From Pinus tabuliformis (Eukaryota; Streptophyta; Pinopsida; Pinales; Pinaceae): a stretch of 64,000 nt of DNA. Below the pieces are notes generated by a model, which saw only the letters and a list, made by a program, of their open reading frames with translations, ran no database searches and was not told the DNA's origin. A program made the position numbers and the translations under genes. Shown piece after piece: positions 37,691 through 48,530 of the stretch. The stretch lies in the NCBI GenBank assembly GCA_031772625.1, contig CM062812.1, positions 736,161,714 through 736,225,713 on the forward strand, in the 5' to 3' direction. Every line of letters begins with the position of its first letter. Positions within the stretch are counted from its first letter, which is position 1.

Positions 37691-38591
37691 TTTGCCATAA
37701 GACCCAGTGATTTGACCATATCCCCTAGTGTTGAGGTGCTAAGGTTTTTATTCATAGGCGGGGGCTCTTTTCCTTTGTAAACTTACTTAGTGCCTGAGTT
37801 CTTTAAGTCTTAACAACTGCGCGCCAATCCCTCTATAGGAATTTTCAATCAATTATTTTTAATGTGGCAAGTGTTAGAAAGTGCTGATTTTCTTTGGACC
37901 TCCAATCGTTGGTCGCTAATTATGATGTCATGACTACGACGTGGCACCTCATGAATGGTGACATGTGTCACCCTCATTTGCCCCCTTAGGACGCCACAAA
38001 ATTTCAAAACTTCCTGTCATGTGTTTCCTGTACCGCCACTTCATGTTGATGTCAAATGCCATGTAGCTTTATCGGAACCAATTGTATTCCACTACACATC
38101 TCACTAGAGGAGAGAGAAAAGGCTCGTATGCCTCTATTTTTTCAATTAATTACTTTGTTAATCTATTTTAGCGTTCCTTGATGGTTTAACACTATCGACA
38201 CTTTTATATCGCAACACTTAATATTGAAATATTTTCATGTCACAACATTCTCCGATATGTGATTGTTGGTTCATTGATCACATATCGCCCATCGCTGATA
38301 TACTATGTGCCATGGATATGCGATTGCTGATGTGTGATGTGCCTTGGACCTTGTTGATTGTTGATATACAAGCCTCATGTAATTTCCTATCTACAATGCA
38401 CCTCCAGTATGAGATATGCGATATCTCCCAGACCTCCGATCGACGATCATCGATATGCCATTTTTCCTTCCTTTCAAAGGCTTTAGACCCTTAAACTTCA
38501 ACAGGCCATATCTTTTGATCCATAAATCCATTTTTGGACTTCCACATATCGTTGGAAATATTTTTCATAGAAATTTCCAATGGAGAGGGCC
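37690..38591. repeat. Diverged repeat, copy 2
   Basis: Partner of 31990-33125. Similarity stops at GGGCC (38587-38591), exactly where the next feature begins with TGATGTAGG, which supports an insertion there. Confidence 0.6.
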
Positions 38592-39439
38592 TGATGTAGG
38601 TTTTGAGTTCTTCTAGTGCTTAGAAAATGCAAGAAAACATGTCTTCTTATTTATTAGTATTTCAAAAAAAAATTATAACACTCCTATCAAGAAATTTTCC
38701 CTATTTATTACAATTTGAAATATTGACACTACAAATGTTAAAATTTTCTAAAAACTATTTTAAAATGTGAAAAATTTATTATGATCATAGTTGTCTCCAC
38801 TGAGATGTTGCCAATCAATGATGGTAGCAAGGGCCCTCCATCGACTAGTTGCCTCATCCATTACAAAATTTGGCTAAAATCAAAACTGACTAAGAAACAA
38901 AAATGGATCTTTTTAAGAGATGATTTACAAACTCTGAAGTTGAGATTAGAAAATACAACTTTTTCTAAAAGAACTTCTTATTTTTCTGATGAATACCAGC
39001 AGAATCTTAGGGCCTTCGCTTCGGGTTTCAAGTCCTTTAGAAAATTCGTCCACTCCTGCAAGATGTTAGTCTCACTCTCATAATAAAACAATTGTAAATC
39101 CAAAAATTATAATTAAATAAATCAGATCTTTAGAATTAGCAGTTAGTTCCTCAAACTAGGGATTTTAGTTAGGATGAGAGATTCTCTCCAACTAGTTCTC
39201 CTATATTAGTGTTCTTTTGAGAAAATATCTCAACCATAGTGTCCAAGATAGACGTACTATCTTGAGACCAAATTCCTCATGTTTTTATTTGTACTATTAT
39301 CATTCATTGTACATTGGCTTGATTAGTAATGAGAATGTGAGGAATGCTATAAGGTTGAGGCCTTTTCCGCCATGTCTGGTTTCTATATTTATGAGTGTTT
39401 AATTTATTGATTTTATTTTATGTGTGTTAGTTTCCTTCA
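38592..39439 (+). repeat. Orphan LTR starting TGATGTAGG
   Basis: 848 bp from TGATGTAGGTTTTG to TTTCCTTCA, followed three bases later by a strong primer-binding site. The start resembles the N1, N2 and chromovirus LTR starts. No second copy lies in the window, so its element is probably truncated by the chromovirus array or by decay. Confidence 0.5.
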
Positions 39440-39442
39440 TGC

Positions 39443-39453
39443 GGTATCAGAGC
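39443..39453 (+). promoter_or_regulatory. tRNA-Met primer-binding site
   Basis: GGTATCAGAGC matches 11 bases of the initiator-Met primer site and lies just after the orphan LTR. Confidence 0.7.
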
Positions 39454-42060
39454 TGTAGCTTGTTGAGGAATCGATTATGCATTCAAACACTATGTATTCT
39501 CTTTCAGTGTAGTAGTTTGACTGACTTGTGTGTTAAGCCACAGAACTGTGAAAAGATCCGAGCCACTTGACCAGTGTGTGATGCCAGATGCTAAGTCAGC
39601 CTTTTGAGGGAGATCGTGGATTATTTTGGAGCCGTGTGAGGGCAACCAGGCATGCCTCTTAATCTGTGGAGTCACGATGTCCTTTTGGAGTCTAGATACG
39701 TGAACTGGTGGACGTACTTTCACAACAGGTTTGGCTGGCATTCCAGGCCTGGTAAGTGAAAATAGTCCTATCATTTGATAATGGATGGTAGAAGGCTTTT
39801 CTTTTTGAAACCATGGTCTAGAAGCAGTGTAGCCGACCCTGCAGACTCATTGAACAAGGAAAAGGGTGTTACACATCCCAAAGGTACCTGAAGCACTTCT
39901 TTTAATGTTTCTTCAGAGCCATGCGTAAACCACTCTTGCCTAAACCTAGCCACTAAGACAAAACTTTCAAGTCCACATTTATCGTTGTCATAGCAGAAAC
40001 AACATAAAATCTGTGTTTTTTATGCTTTAGAAACAACCTTTTACTATGTCCACCTTCAAGGTGTCTAACGTATTTCTCCTATGATTCAACTGTGAGAACA
40101 ACTAGATGTTCATAACTCTCAAAGGCAATGCAAAATCTGGGAATAGTCTATTTGAAGAAGGTATAGAAACTATTCCATGTGAAATGCTCTAGGAGTTTTC
40201 GGTCTTAAATATGAATTGGAAAATTCTTCAGTATTATAAGAAGATTCTATGATCGTTGTGTCATTGTGCTTGTGTTGGATTTGCTATATGTGACACCCCC
40301 CAAATCACTGGATTGTTTGAGCTATGTTCAAGGAGGCAACGATCTTCACCATTAAATATTTTTTTCTTTGTTATGCATGAAAAACTGAGAATCCATCAGT
40401 GAATTCCCCGTTATCGCTGTCGTAGAGCTGTGCGTATAAGATGGGACTAACACAGTGTTATTGGAGAGGGATGAATCTGGTATGCAGAGGGATGTTCTGA
40501 ATTGTTGAGAACTACAGACCAGTTTTTCATCATGAAATGTAAGGATAAATCGAAACATTTAATTACTACGCACCAGATTTCTTTTTATATGACAGGATCT
40601 TAGCAAAATGAGAATGCTTTAAGGTAGTTGTGGCAAGAAATTTTCTGCTAAGGAGGATTTGTCATGGTTGTACAAATTCCTGTTGAAAATACCCCTCAAA
40701 TTTGTATTTTTTTATGACATCCCCATCGAATTTTGACTTCGGCTTATTGAAGAGGTCTTCTACCTTGCTTTTTTTTAAGTGTGTAGGAATATTTGAGAAT
40801 AGTGCAGGTGGGTGTCTCTCGCAGAAGAAAATGAGGTCGTAGAGTTCCAGAACTCGTGTAGGAGCTCGAGAACCATAATAAAGATAGGTGCCAAGTTTGT
40901 GTCCCAGGTGAAGAAGATCCTCAGTATCTAAAGGCTATTGATTAACTTCTTTTTTGAACCATTTCTGCAGTTTTTAATTCCCTAAGAAGGGGCATCCAGA
41001 CGTTATTGTTTTCTTAATCTTTGCCTCTTCATCCAATACCATCTTGCTCGTAGATATTTTGCACATTTTTATTCTTTTGTAATTCCGAGCAACGCTTATT
41101 GATCCGAGTCGAATTCCCAAGTTCAAACTGTTGTTACATATCAAATTGTGAGTGACAATGGAAATCTATCTGTGATTTATGCATATATCCTATAATTTCT
41201 GTTGAAACTTGGAATCACTTCATAAATCATTTTGAGTGATATGCGCCTATCACAGAAAATTGAATTTATACTATTGGAAACGGAAATTGTGATGACATAA
41301 CAGTTCCTTATGTATTTTCCTATCAAAATATGAAAAGACAAATTATTGTTGAACTTTTTTGTGATGGAAGGATTAATGGACATTTTGTATAGAGATGCAT
41401 AGTTGTAGCGCAGAATGTGCACTAATTACTCACGGAGTGTGCATATGAATAACCAGATTTGTGTAGGAAGAGAACATCAGCATAAAGGAAACCTTCGAGT
41501 GGAGAGATTGTGCTAAGAAGAATTGTCTATTGAGGGAGAAACGGGCCTAGAAAGCAGGCATATCAATTTACAACACAGGTCATATAGCATTGGCAAGTCG
41601 TAGCAAATTTTTTAAGTGTGATTTCATGAGATGGGTTCATCCTCCCAATTCCAAGAAGCAAAAAAAGAAGAGGGTGCATTTATGATTCTACTTCTTTCAA
41701 CCAGTTGAGAACTCAATCGCCAATGTGCTCTGCCATGAGCATTTTCAGAACACATGGCATCCATACACTCAAGTCACTTGTTACAGATGCTTGTGACATA
41801 TCAATTTCTGAGGAAGAATTTGCGATGAGCAAGATTTTATAAGAGCTGGTGGAACTGAGCTTGAATATGCACAAATGCAGGCAGCAAAAGCACTGGATCA
41901 GCCCAAGATTATAGATAAGGTTTGTGATTTTTACTCTATTGCTTCACTAAGAAAATCCTGTTTGTAATGCCAACTCTCAGACTTCCGCCACTATTGGATA
42001 TGCTTGTATTATTCCTCTCAATTGAAGGGAGTTGCCTAAAGGTGTGCACCAAAACAAAAA
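39454..42060. other. Internal debris or intergenic DNA, no clear gene
   Basis: Higher in G+C than the DNA to its left but without retroelement protein motifs. Minus-strand frames (39490-39774, 40352-40558) are not supported by any motif. It could be the interior of a non-autonomous element whose 5' end is the LTR at 38592. Confidence 0.35.
41813..41919 (+). other. Candidate coding exon fragment, unrecognised
   Basis: Between an AG (41811-41812) and a GT donor-like AAG/GTTTGTG (41919/41920) one frame reads CDEQDFIRAGGTELEYAQMQ, then AAKALDQPKIIDK. It is balanced in composition, unlike the surrounding chance frames. I do not recognise the protein. No neighbouring exon is visible, so it may be a captured or decayed gene fragment, or chance. 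Confidence 0.25.
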
Positions 42061-42070
42061 AATTACAAAC

Positions 42071-42072
42071 GT

Positions 42073-42129
<57 letters not shown>
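42071..42129. repeat. (ATATCT)n/(AT)n microsatellite at the left edge of LTR A
   Basis: Sequence to its right matches LTR B and LTR C; sequence to its left does not. The same microsatellite position exists inside the other two LTRs. Confidence 0.9.
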
Positions 42130-42131
<2 letters not shown>

Positions 42132-43276
42132 AAAGCCGAACAGCCATAGTTCAATGTTTAGAGACCAACAAATAAAACAGAGTTGACAATACCAAAAACC
42201 GCCGCGAGATCACCACAGGACCATATCTTTACAAACATAATTATAACAGCGGATCCATAAATATAGAGTGGATCTATAGGCACAGTGAGGCCAAGAAACA
42301 GCAAGGCCGAAGCCAAACTATGACAACAAACCCATAAACACTACAAATGGAAAAACCCTCAAACAAACAAATAGAGAACTTTCAAGGAGTGACCCTACCC
42401 AGTTCTAGCGTAGGAGTCATGGTGCGAGGTCCACAAATGGAGCCTAGTCATGCACCTGCATGGCCAACAAGTAGGCCATCAAAAATAGTGAAATGAAGCC
42501 ATATACAAAGGGATGAAAACAAAGGAAAGGGCCAATAGAACCTACCTGAGAGAGCCAAGCCCATGAGAACCAGAGGAGAGAAAACATGAATAGAGGTTAC
42601 GGCCGTAGAGTGCTCACTGCCCACAAGGAGCAAGAGATATTAGTGCCGGAACAAATCGAGGAGAAAAAGACCAGCATGGAGAGTAAACTTACCTCTGGTT
42701 AATTTCCTAATGAGAGCTGAGAGTTGAGCCACTTTGCAACCGCAACTTGTGGCAAGAACCAAGCAAACAATAAAACGGAGGACCAAGTACATTGAAACCA
42801 ACAACATATAACATAAGTCTACAGCCGAAAACATAACCAAAGCTGAGCCAAATAGAAACCAGAGACCAAGACCGAGGGTTCCAGACCCAGAGCCGAGAAA
42901 ATGAGCACAGAACATGCAACATTGACAGTATACGCAAGAGGGGACCCTTAGAGAAATGCATGTCCAAGCACAGCGAAACTAAACCACTGTAAAACAACCA
43001 GAGCTAGAACCCTTGTTTCACAGAACAATAGAGCAAAACGAACCAAAGACCTTACCTCACAAACAGTAAAGTGAAACAACAGTGAAATGAACCGACCCAG
43101 GGTTTTGGGGGTTTGGTAAGAGGCGGGAAGGAAGGAGCCCCAAGGCCAGGACACTTGTCCTCCAAACATTTAATCCATAGTACAATTCCATTAAGTCAAC
43201 CAACCACATAATTGACAACAAAACAAATCAATAGTTAATTATTCATACGCAGGTTCAAAAAGGGTTGGACCCATCA
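42130..43276 (+). repeat. LTR A, 5'-truncated
   Basis: 1,147 bp matching the 3' two-thirds of LTRs B and C and ending TTGGACCCATCA. The first 600 bp or so of the LTR are absent; the break is at the AT microsatellite. Minus-strand frames inside (42640-42997) recur in B and C because the LTRs are homologous; I do not regard them as genes. Confidence 0.85.
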
Positions 43277-43281
43277 AATTT

Positions 43282-43293
43282 TGGTATCAAAGC
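43282..43293 (+). promoter_or_regulatory. Primer-binding site of chromovirus body E1
   Basis: TGGTATCAAAGC, one mismatch from the initiator-Met site, five bases after LTR A. Confidence 0.85.
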
Positions 43294-43322
43294 AGGTACA
43301 TTTAACTATTTTTCTTTATAAA

Positions 43323-44508
43323 ATGGAAGCTGGAAGAAGAGGTCATGCTAGAGCTATTCAAAGTGTAGTAGATGAAGGATTGAGGGAAGAGATTAGGATC
43401 CTGAATGCCCGTTTGGTGGCAGTAGAAGCAGGAAGGAGAAGGGTTATAGAAGTAGAGGATGACAGTGATGAAGAAGCTGTAGTTACGACAGATGGATCAG
43501 ATGAAGAAGGACCTAAAATCAAATTGTTAAGGTCAGTTTTGTTGGCTAGCAGTAAACCAAAGCCTGAGATTCCTAACTATGATGGTAGTTTGTCCACATA
43601 AGTGTTGTTGGACTGGATTAGTGAGTTAGACAAATATTTTTAATGTGAGGAGATCAGCGAAGATAGGAGAGTTAAATTTGCTGCCACCAAGTTGAAATGA
43701 CTCATGGCCTTATGTTGGGACAGTGTCTAAGTAGAGAGGAGAATATTGAATAAGTTACCCATTAAAAAGTCGACCAGAATGGTCGCCAAGATGAAGAGTA
43801 AGTTTTTTCCCAAAGATTACCAGATTTCTCTATATCGGCAGGTGTAGAATTTGAAGCAAAGAGGAATGATGATGAGAGAATATACTGAAGAATTTTATCA
43901 AGTGAATCTGAGAGCTGGTTATACTGAAGACACCCCAGAAAAGACAGCAAGGTTTGTGAATGGCCTAAGGCTGGAGATATTGGATGAGATAAGTATTCTT
44001 TCTCCAAAAACCATAGATGAAGCATACCAAAGTGCCTTAAAAGTAAAAGAAAAGATCACAAGGAAGCAGAATGCCAGGAGAGGATGAGGAACCGGCAGAG
44101 GAAAAGGAAAATCCTTTGGCAGAGGAAGGACTGCCAAGAATAGTGAAGAGATCAACAGTTCAAAGACCTCAAGTATAGCAGAAAAGGAATGTAGCACTAG
44201 GGGAGGAAGGCCATACCAAAGAGGAAGGGGAAGTGGCAGGGGCAAAGGAGTTGCCTACCACTGTTACAAGTGCCACAAGTGGGGGCATAGGTCCTTTGAG
44301 TGTCCTGAAGGAGAACAAGCTAGTCAAAGAGGAGCATATGTTGCTCAGATAGAGGAAGCAAAGGCACCACCTCAAGAGGTAGAGAATTTACCGGAGAAAG
44401 GAGAGGCCTTAGTCTTGAATAAGGTACTACTGAAACTGGAAAAGGTGATAGCTAGACAAACCCAAAGAAAGGCATTATTCTGGACTGTGTGCAAGTCACA
44501 TGGAAAAT
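43323..44508 (+). pseudogene. Chromovirus Gag, body E1
   Basis: The ATG at 43323 opens MEAGRRGHARAIQSVVDEGL. The Gag core (EYTEEFYQVNLRAGYTEDT, FVNGLRLEILDEIS) follows at 43870-44010. A complete CCHC zinc knuckle, CYKCHKWGHRSFEC, lies at 44262-44303 after a G- and R-rich stretch. In-frame stops occur at 43598, 43641, 43845 and 44085 among others. Gag forms the particle and the knuckle binds element RNA. The frame is cut at 44508 by a solo LTR; its continuation into protease resumes at 45146. Confidence 0.9.
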
Positions 44509-45140
44509 TGATCTAGGTGGATGTTGGTGGCCACCCACCTATCCCATTTGGACCCCCACAACTATCTCTTTCAGTTTTTTTGTTTCCTTAATTATAGCAC
44601 AGTTTACTATTTTTAGCAGTTTTTCGGGTCCTAAACTTCCGGAGTTGTTTTGAGGCCCTAAACAACGTTTTTTGGGAAATCCACCGCCAAAGATTTTTTT
44701 TTTAAAAATCATCTTTTTTGTTGTAGTCCTCGGAGAGATCTTTCCAATGGGCTATCATGCACGTCAAATGGAGATAGTACGACCAATTCGCGACTCGGGG
44801 AAGTTGATGTACCAACTTACCCAAAAACGGGGCCCACAATTTGGTGTTTCATCCTCTAGGGTTAGGTTTTGGAATGTGAAGGGTTTTCCATTGTTTCTTA
44901 ACAATAAATAGGCCCTCGAGCCTCATTGTAACACAGTTTTTGGAGAACAGTACAAAGGCATGTAGCCGACACATATCTTCTTAGAGATAAGCTACCATCG
45001 CCCTAGTTGGGTTATTTCCATTTCTATTTGTAAGCATATTTCAATATTTTACAGTAATGAAATGAAGTATTATTTCTGTTGCATATTTGTCTTTATGGTT
45101 ATCTATGTATTTTATTGCGCTCCTGTTTAAATCTGGATCA
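44509..45140 (+). mobile_element. Solo LTR inserted in body E1
   Basis: 632 bp from TGATCTAGGTGG to CTGGATCA, absent at the same place in E2. It is flanked by AAAAT (44504-44508) and CAAAT (45141-45145), a 5-bp duplication with one change. It contains ACAATAAATAGG followed by CCTCGAGCCTCATTGTAA, the look of a TATA/R/U5 region. The rest of that element is gone, as expected after LTR-LTR recombination. A 79-codon frame (44672-44911) inside it is not a gene. Confidence 0.85.
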
Positions 45141-45145
45141 CAAAT

Positions 45146-45630
45146 GCTACAAACTGATTACATACAGTGGAAGCATTGATAATCTGGTTGCAATAGAGAT
45201 GGTGGAGAAATTGGGTTTGAAAAGGTTGAAGCACCCAACTCCCTATAAGGTGTCTTGGTTACAGAAGGGTCACCAACTACTAGTTGATGAGTAGTGTGAG
45301 GTGGAGTCCCATATTGGCAAGTATAGGGACAAAGTGCCTTCTGAAACCATGCCCATGGACGTGTGTCATATTCTGCTAGGTAGACCATGACAGTATAACC
45401 GAAAAGTTGTTCATGATGGGAAAACAAACTGTTACAAGTTTTTCAAGGATGGGATTAATTATACGCTAGTACCCATCAAGGAAGAAGAAACAATGAAAAC
45501 TAGTGGAAGAAAAGTACTGCTGGTGGGTGAAAAAGAATTTCTAAAACAAATTGAAGATGACAAGGTAAAGTATATTGTTCTAAGGAGACTGAGAGCAGTG
45601 TTGTTGCACAATGAAATTTCTGAGTTACTT
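45146..45630 (+). pseudogene. Chromovirus aspartic protease, body E1
   Basis: The active-site loop reads ITYSGSIDNLVA; E2 has IIDSGSTVNLVA at the same place, so the catalytic aspartate has become tyrosine (TAC at 45163-45165). MVEKLGLKRLKHPTPYKVSW and DVCHILLGRP follow, typical of this lineage. A TAG at 45292-45294 interrupts the frame and is shared with E2. Confidence 0.88.
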
Positions 45631-45639
45631 GAATAAATC

Positions 45640-46547
45640 CAGGAAATGTTGTATGGATTCAGCCACATTGTGGTGGATGATTTACCAGATAAGTTACCAC
45701 CAAAGCGGAGTATCAATCATCACATAGATTTCATCCCTGGAGATAGTTTACCAAATAAAGTTGTTGACCAGATGAATCCCAAGTACAATGAAGAGATCAT
45801 GAAGCAGGTACAAGAATTGTTGGAAAAAGGCTTGATATGGAAAAGTTTAAATCCCTATGCAGTTCCGACAATTTTATCTCGCAAGAAAGGAGGTGAGTGG
45901 CAGATGTGTAAAGATTCATGAGCAATAAATAAAATTACTATCAGATATAGGTTTCCATTGCCATGAATGGATGACATGATGGACTGCTTGAGTGGGGCAA
46001 CATATTTTTCGAAGATAGATCTAAAGAGCGAATGCCACCAGATTAGAATCAGAGTAGGGGACGAATGGAAAACAGCTTTCGAAACTAATGAAGGGTTGTA
46101 TGAATGGCTGGTGATGCCATTTGGGTTGAGTAACGCCCCTATTACTTTCATGTGCCTGATGAACGAGATGTTGAAGGAGTTCATTGGGAAATTTGTGATT
46201 GTGTATCTTGACGATATACTGATTTTCAGCAAGACCAAGGAGAACATTTTCGACACGTTCGATATGTTCTAGAGAAGTTGCAGCAAAACAAGTTGCTGAT
46301 AAATTTGAAAAAATGTACTTTCTTTCAGAAGGAGTTAATTTATTTGGGTTTTGTGATTGCAGAAAATGAGCTGAAAATGGACCCAGAAAAAGTTGCAGCT
46401 ATACTTAGCTGGCCATCCCCTAAGAGTCTGTTCGAAGTTCGAAGTTTTCATGGGTTGGAAAGTTTTTATCGCAAGTTTATAAAGAATTTTAGTAGAATTT
46501 TCTTACCTATGTTGGATACAATCAAAAAGGAAAGTCAACCTTTTTAG
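45640..46547 (+). pseudogene. Chromovirus reverse transcriptase, body E1
   Basis: RT blocks are well kept: [30 protein letters not shown], the [14 protein letters not shown] segment, [33 protein letters not shown] and the catalytic YLDD at 46204-46215, intact here alone among the four RTs in the window. [20 protein letters not shown] and FHGLESFYRKFIKNFS follow. Stops at 45919 (TGA) and 45964 (TGA) and a frameshift near 46250 kill the frame. Confidence 0.92.
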
Positions 46548-47000
46548 CAGACTGAAGTTGCAGAGAAGAGCTTCTAGATATTGAAGAAGAAGATCACTGA
46601 GAGGCAAACTTTGAGGTTGCCTGATTTCAACAAACTTTTTCAAGTTTGTTGTGATGCCAGTGGTATCTCCATTGGAGCCGTACTCAGCTAGGAAGACAAA
46701 CTAGTAGCCTATTTCAGTGAAAAATTAAATGAAAGCAGGCAAAAGTATATGTCTTACGATAAGGAGTTTTATGCCATCGTCCAAGCCTTGAAGCATTGGA
46801 GACATTATCTGTTGGGTAATGATTTTGTCTTTTTTTCTAATAATTTTGCATTACAATATGCTATGCAGCAACATAAGCTGAATCACAAACATTCAAAATG
46901 GGTGGAGTACTTGTAGAGTTTTACATTTGTATTGAAGCATATCAGTGGTCAAGTGAACAAGGTAATAGAAGCACTAAGCATAAGAGTTCTACTCTTACAG
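46548..47000 (+). pseudogene. Chromovirus RNase H, body E1
   Basis: VCCDASGISIGAVLS keeps the first catalytic aspartate, and SYDKEFYAIVQALKHWRHYL keeps the glutamate region. A TAG at 46689-46691 stands where E2 has CAG, and another at 46914-46916 is shared with E2. The KHISGQVNKV segment joins RNase H to integrase. Confidence 0.88.
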
Positions 47001-47930
47001 GAGAGCACGATACAAGTGTTGGGATTTGAACACCTGAAGGACTTGTATCAAACATATGCATATTTCAAGGAGGCTTATGAAGCTTGCCAGAATCCTTCGT
47101 TGAGGAACAATAGTCCATGGCTAGACTATAACTTGCAGGAGGAGTTGTTATTCAAGGGAGGATGGCTGTGTGTTCCAGAATGTTCAATGAGGGAGAACAT
47201 CATTTAGGAAGAGCATACTAGAGGTCTAACTGGACATTTCAGAATTGATAATACCTTAGATCATCTCAGTCATTTCTATTACTGGCCAAATATTCAAAGA
47301 GATGTGCAGTGGTATGTGACCAGGTGTAAGATATGTTAGTGGGCGAAAGGGCACATTCAGAACATGGGGTTGTATACACCCTTGCCTATTCCATACAGAC
47401 CATGTGATCTAGTCAATCTGGACTATTTCCTAGGTCTGCCCAAAACACAGCGAGGTTTTGATTCCATCATGGTGGTGGTGGAATGATTCTTAAATATGGC
47501 ACACTCCATCCCTTGCAGGAAAACCAATGACACTACCCATGTAGCACACTTGTTTTTCACTAAAGACGTCAGACTGCATGACTTACCCAAGTCAATTATT
47601 TCCAACAGGGATGTGAAATTCATAGGACATTTTTGGTGCACCTTGTGGAAAAAGTTAGACATGAAGTTAAATTTCAGCTCTGCTTATCACCCACAAACTG
47701 ATGGGCAGACAGAGGTAGTGAACAGAAGCTTAGTAAACCTGCTACGGAGTCTAGTTGGAGAAAATTCACGAATGTGGGATCATTTACTTTCTCAAGTGGA
47801 ATTTACTTACAATGATTCACCGAATCGAAGCACAGGAAGTAGTCCTTTTCAGATCTTGTATGGAATGCATCCCCAAGGAGTGCATGAGTTATGAGATTTG
47901 GGATAGTTAGAGAGAAGAAGTGCTAACGGG
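47001..47930 (+). pseudogene. Chromovirus integrase, body E1
   Basis: The zinc-finger part is legible from about 47200 (TGHFRIDN, then CKIC). In the core, the first aspartate is kept (GAC at 47421-47423, LDYFLGLP), the second is asparagine (AAC at 47604-47606 in IISNRDVKF), and the glutamate is kept (GAG at 47712-47714, HPQTDGQTEVVN). Loss of the middle acidic residue would abolish strand transfer. A TGA at 47484-47486 is shared with E2. Confidence 0.9.
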
Positions 47931-48530
47931 GAATACTTTGAAAGAGCAATTAATGACCTACATGAGTAGGTAAAGACAAAATTATAGGACAACAGTCAAA
48001 GGTACAAACATAAAGCAGATTTGAAGCGATGGGAGGTACAATTTAATATAGGGGATTAGGTTCTAGCGCATCTACGCAAAGAAATATTTCCTAAGGGAAA
48101 ATACAATAAGCTAAAATTCAAAAAAATTGGACCTTGTAAAATTATGCGTAAGTTTTCTACAAATGCCTATGAGCTGCAATTGACTCTAGGTATAGGAATA
48201 TCGCCCATCTTTAATGTGGCAGATTTATTCCCATACATTTCTAGTCCAGAAGAGGACAGTTTAGCACAGCCAAAGCGGGATACCTAGAGAGAGAGTTGTT
48301 CATGGATGAGACAAATGCCTTCAGCTTAGCCACTTGAAATCAAAGGAATACTCGATACACAGGTGGCCAGAAGGACTCGGAGAAAGGAGTGCCTATAGTA
48401 CCTCATCAAATGGAATAACCAACCTATTATGGATAGTTCGTGGCTTGATGCGGGACAGATACAACGTGCAGGGTATTCTTTTGAGGAACTCATGGATCAG
48501 AGCCATGAATTCTAACGTACCCCAGAAGCT
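47931..48530 (+). pseudogene. Chromovirus GPY/F module and chromodomain, body E1
   Basis: FPKGKYNKLKFKKIGPCKI and IFNVADLFPY are the GPY/F module at the end of Ty3/gypsy integrases. GILDTQVARRTRRKE, YLIKWNNQPIMDSSWLDAG follow, a chromodomain; this defines chromoviruses and usually guides insertion by binding histone marks. Stops at 48057-48059 (shared with E2) and others break it. The body ends at the start of LTR B. Confidence 0.85.

Noticed and set aside
42440..43170. Minus-strand open frames in LTR A that recur in LTRs B and C
   Set aside because: They recur because the LTRs are homologous. They are hydrophobic, of varying length, broken differently in each copy and have no motif.
43919..44245. 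Minus-strand frame over chromovirus Gag, repeated at 50971-51249
   Set aside because: It is the antisense of the Gag coding sequence in both bodies; the proline- and leucine-rich product is a complement artefact.
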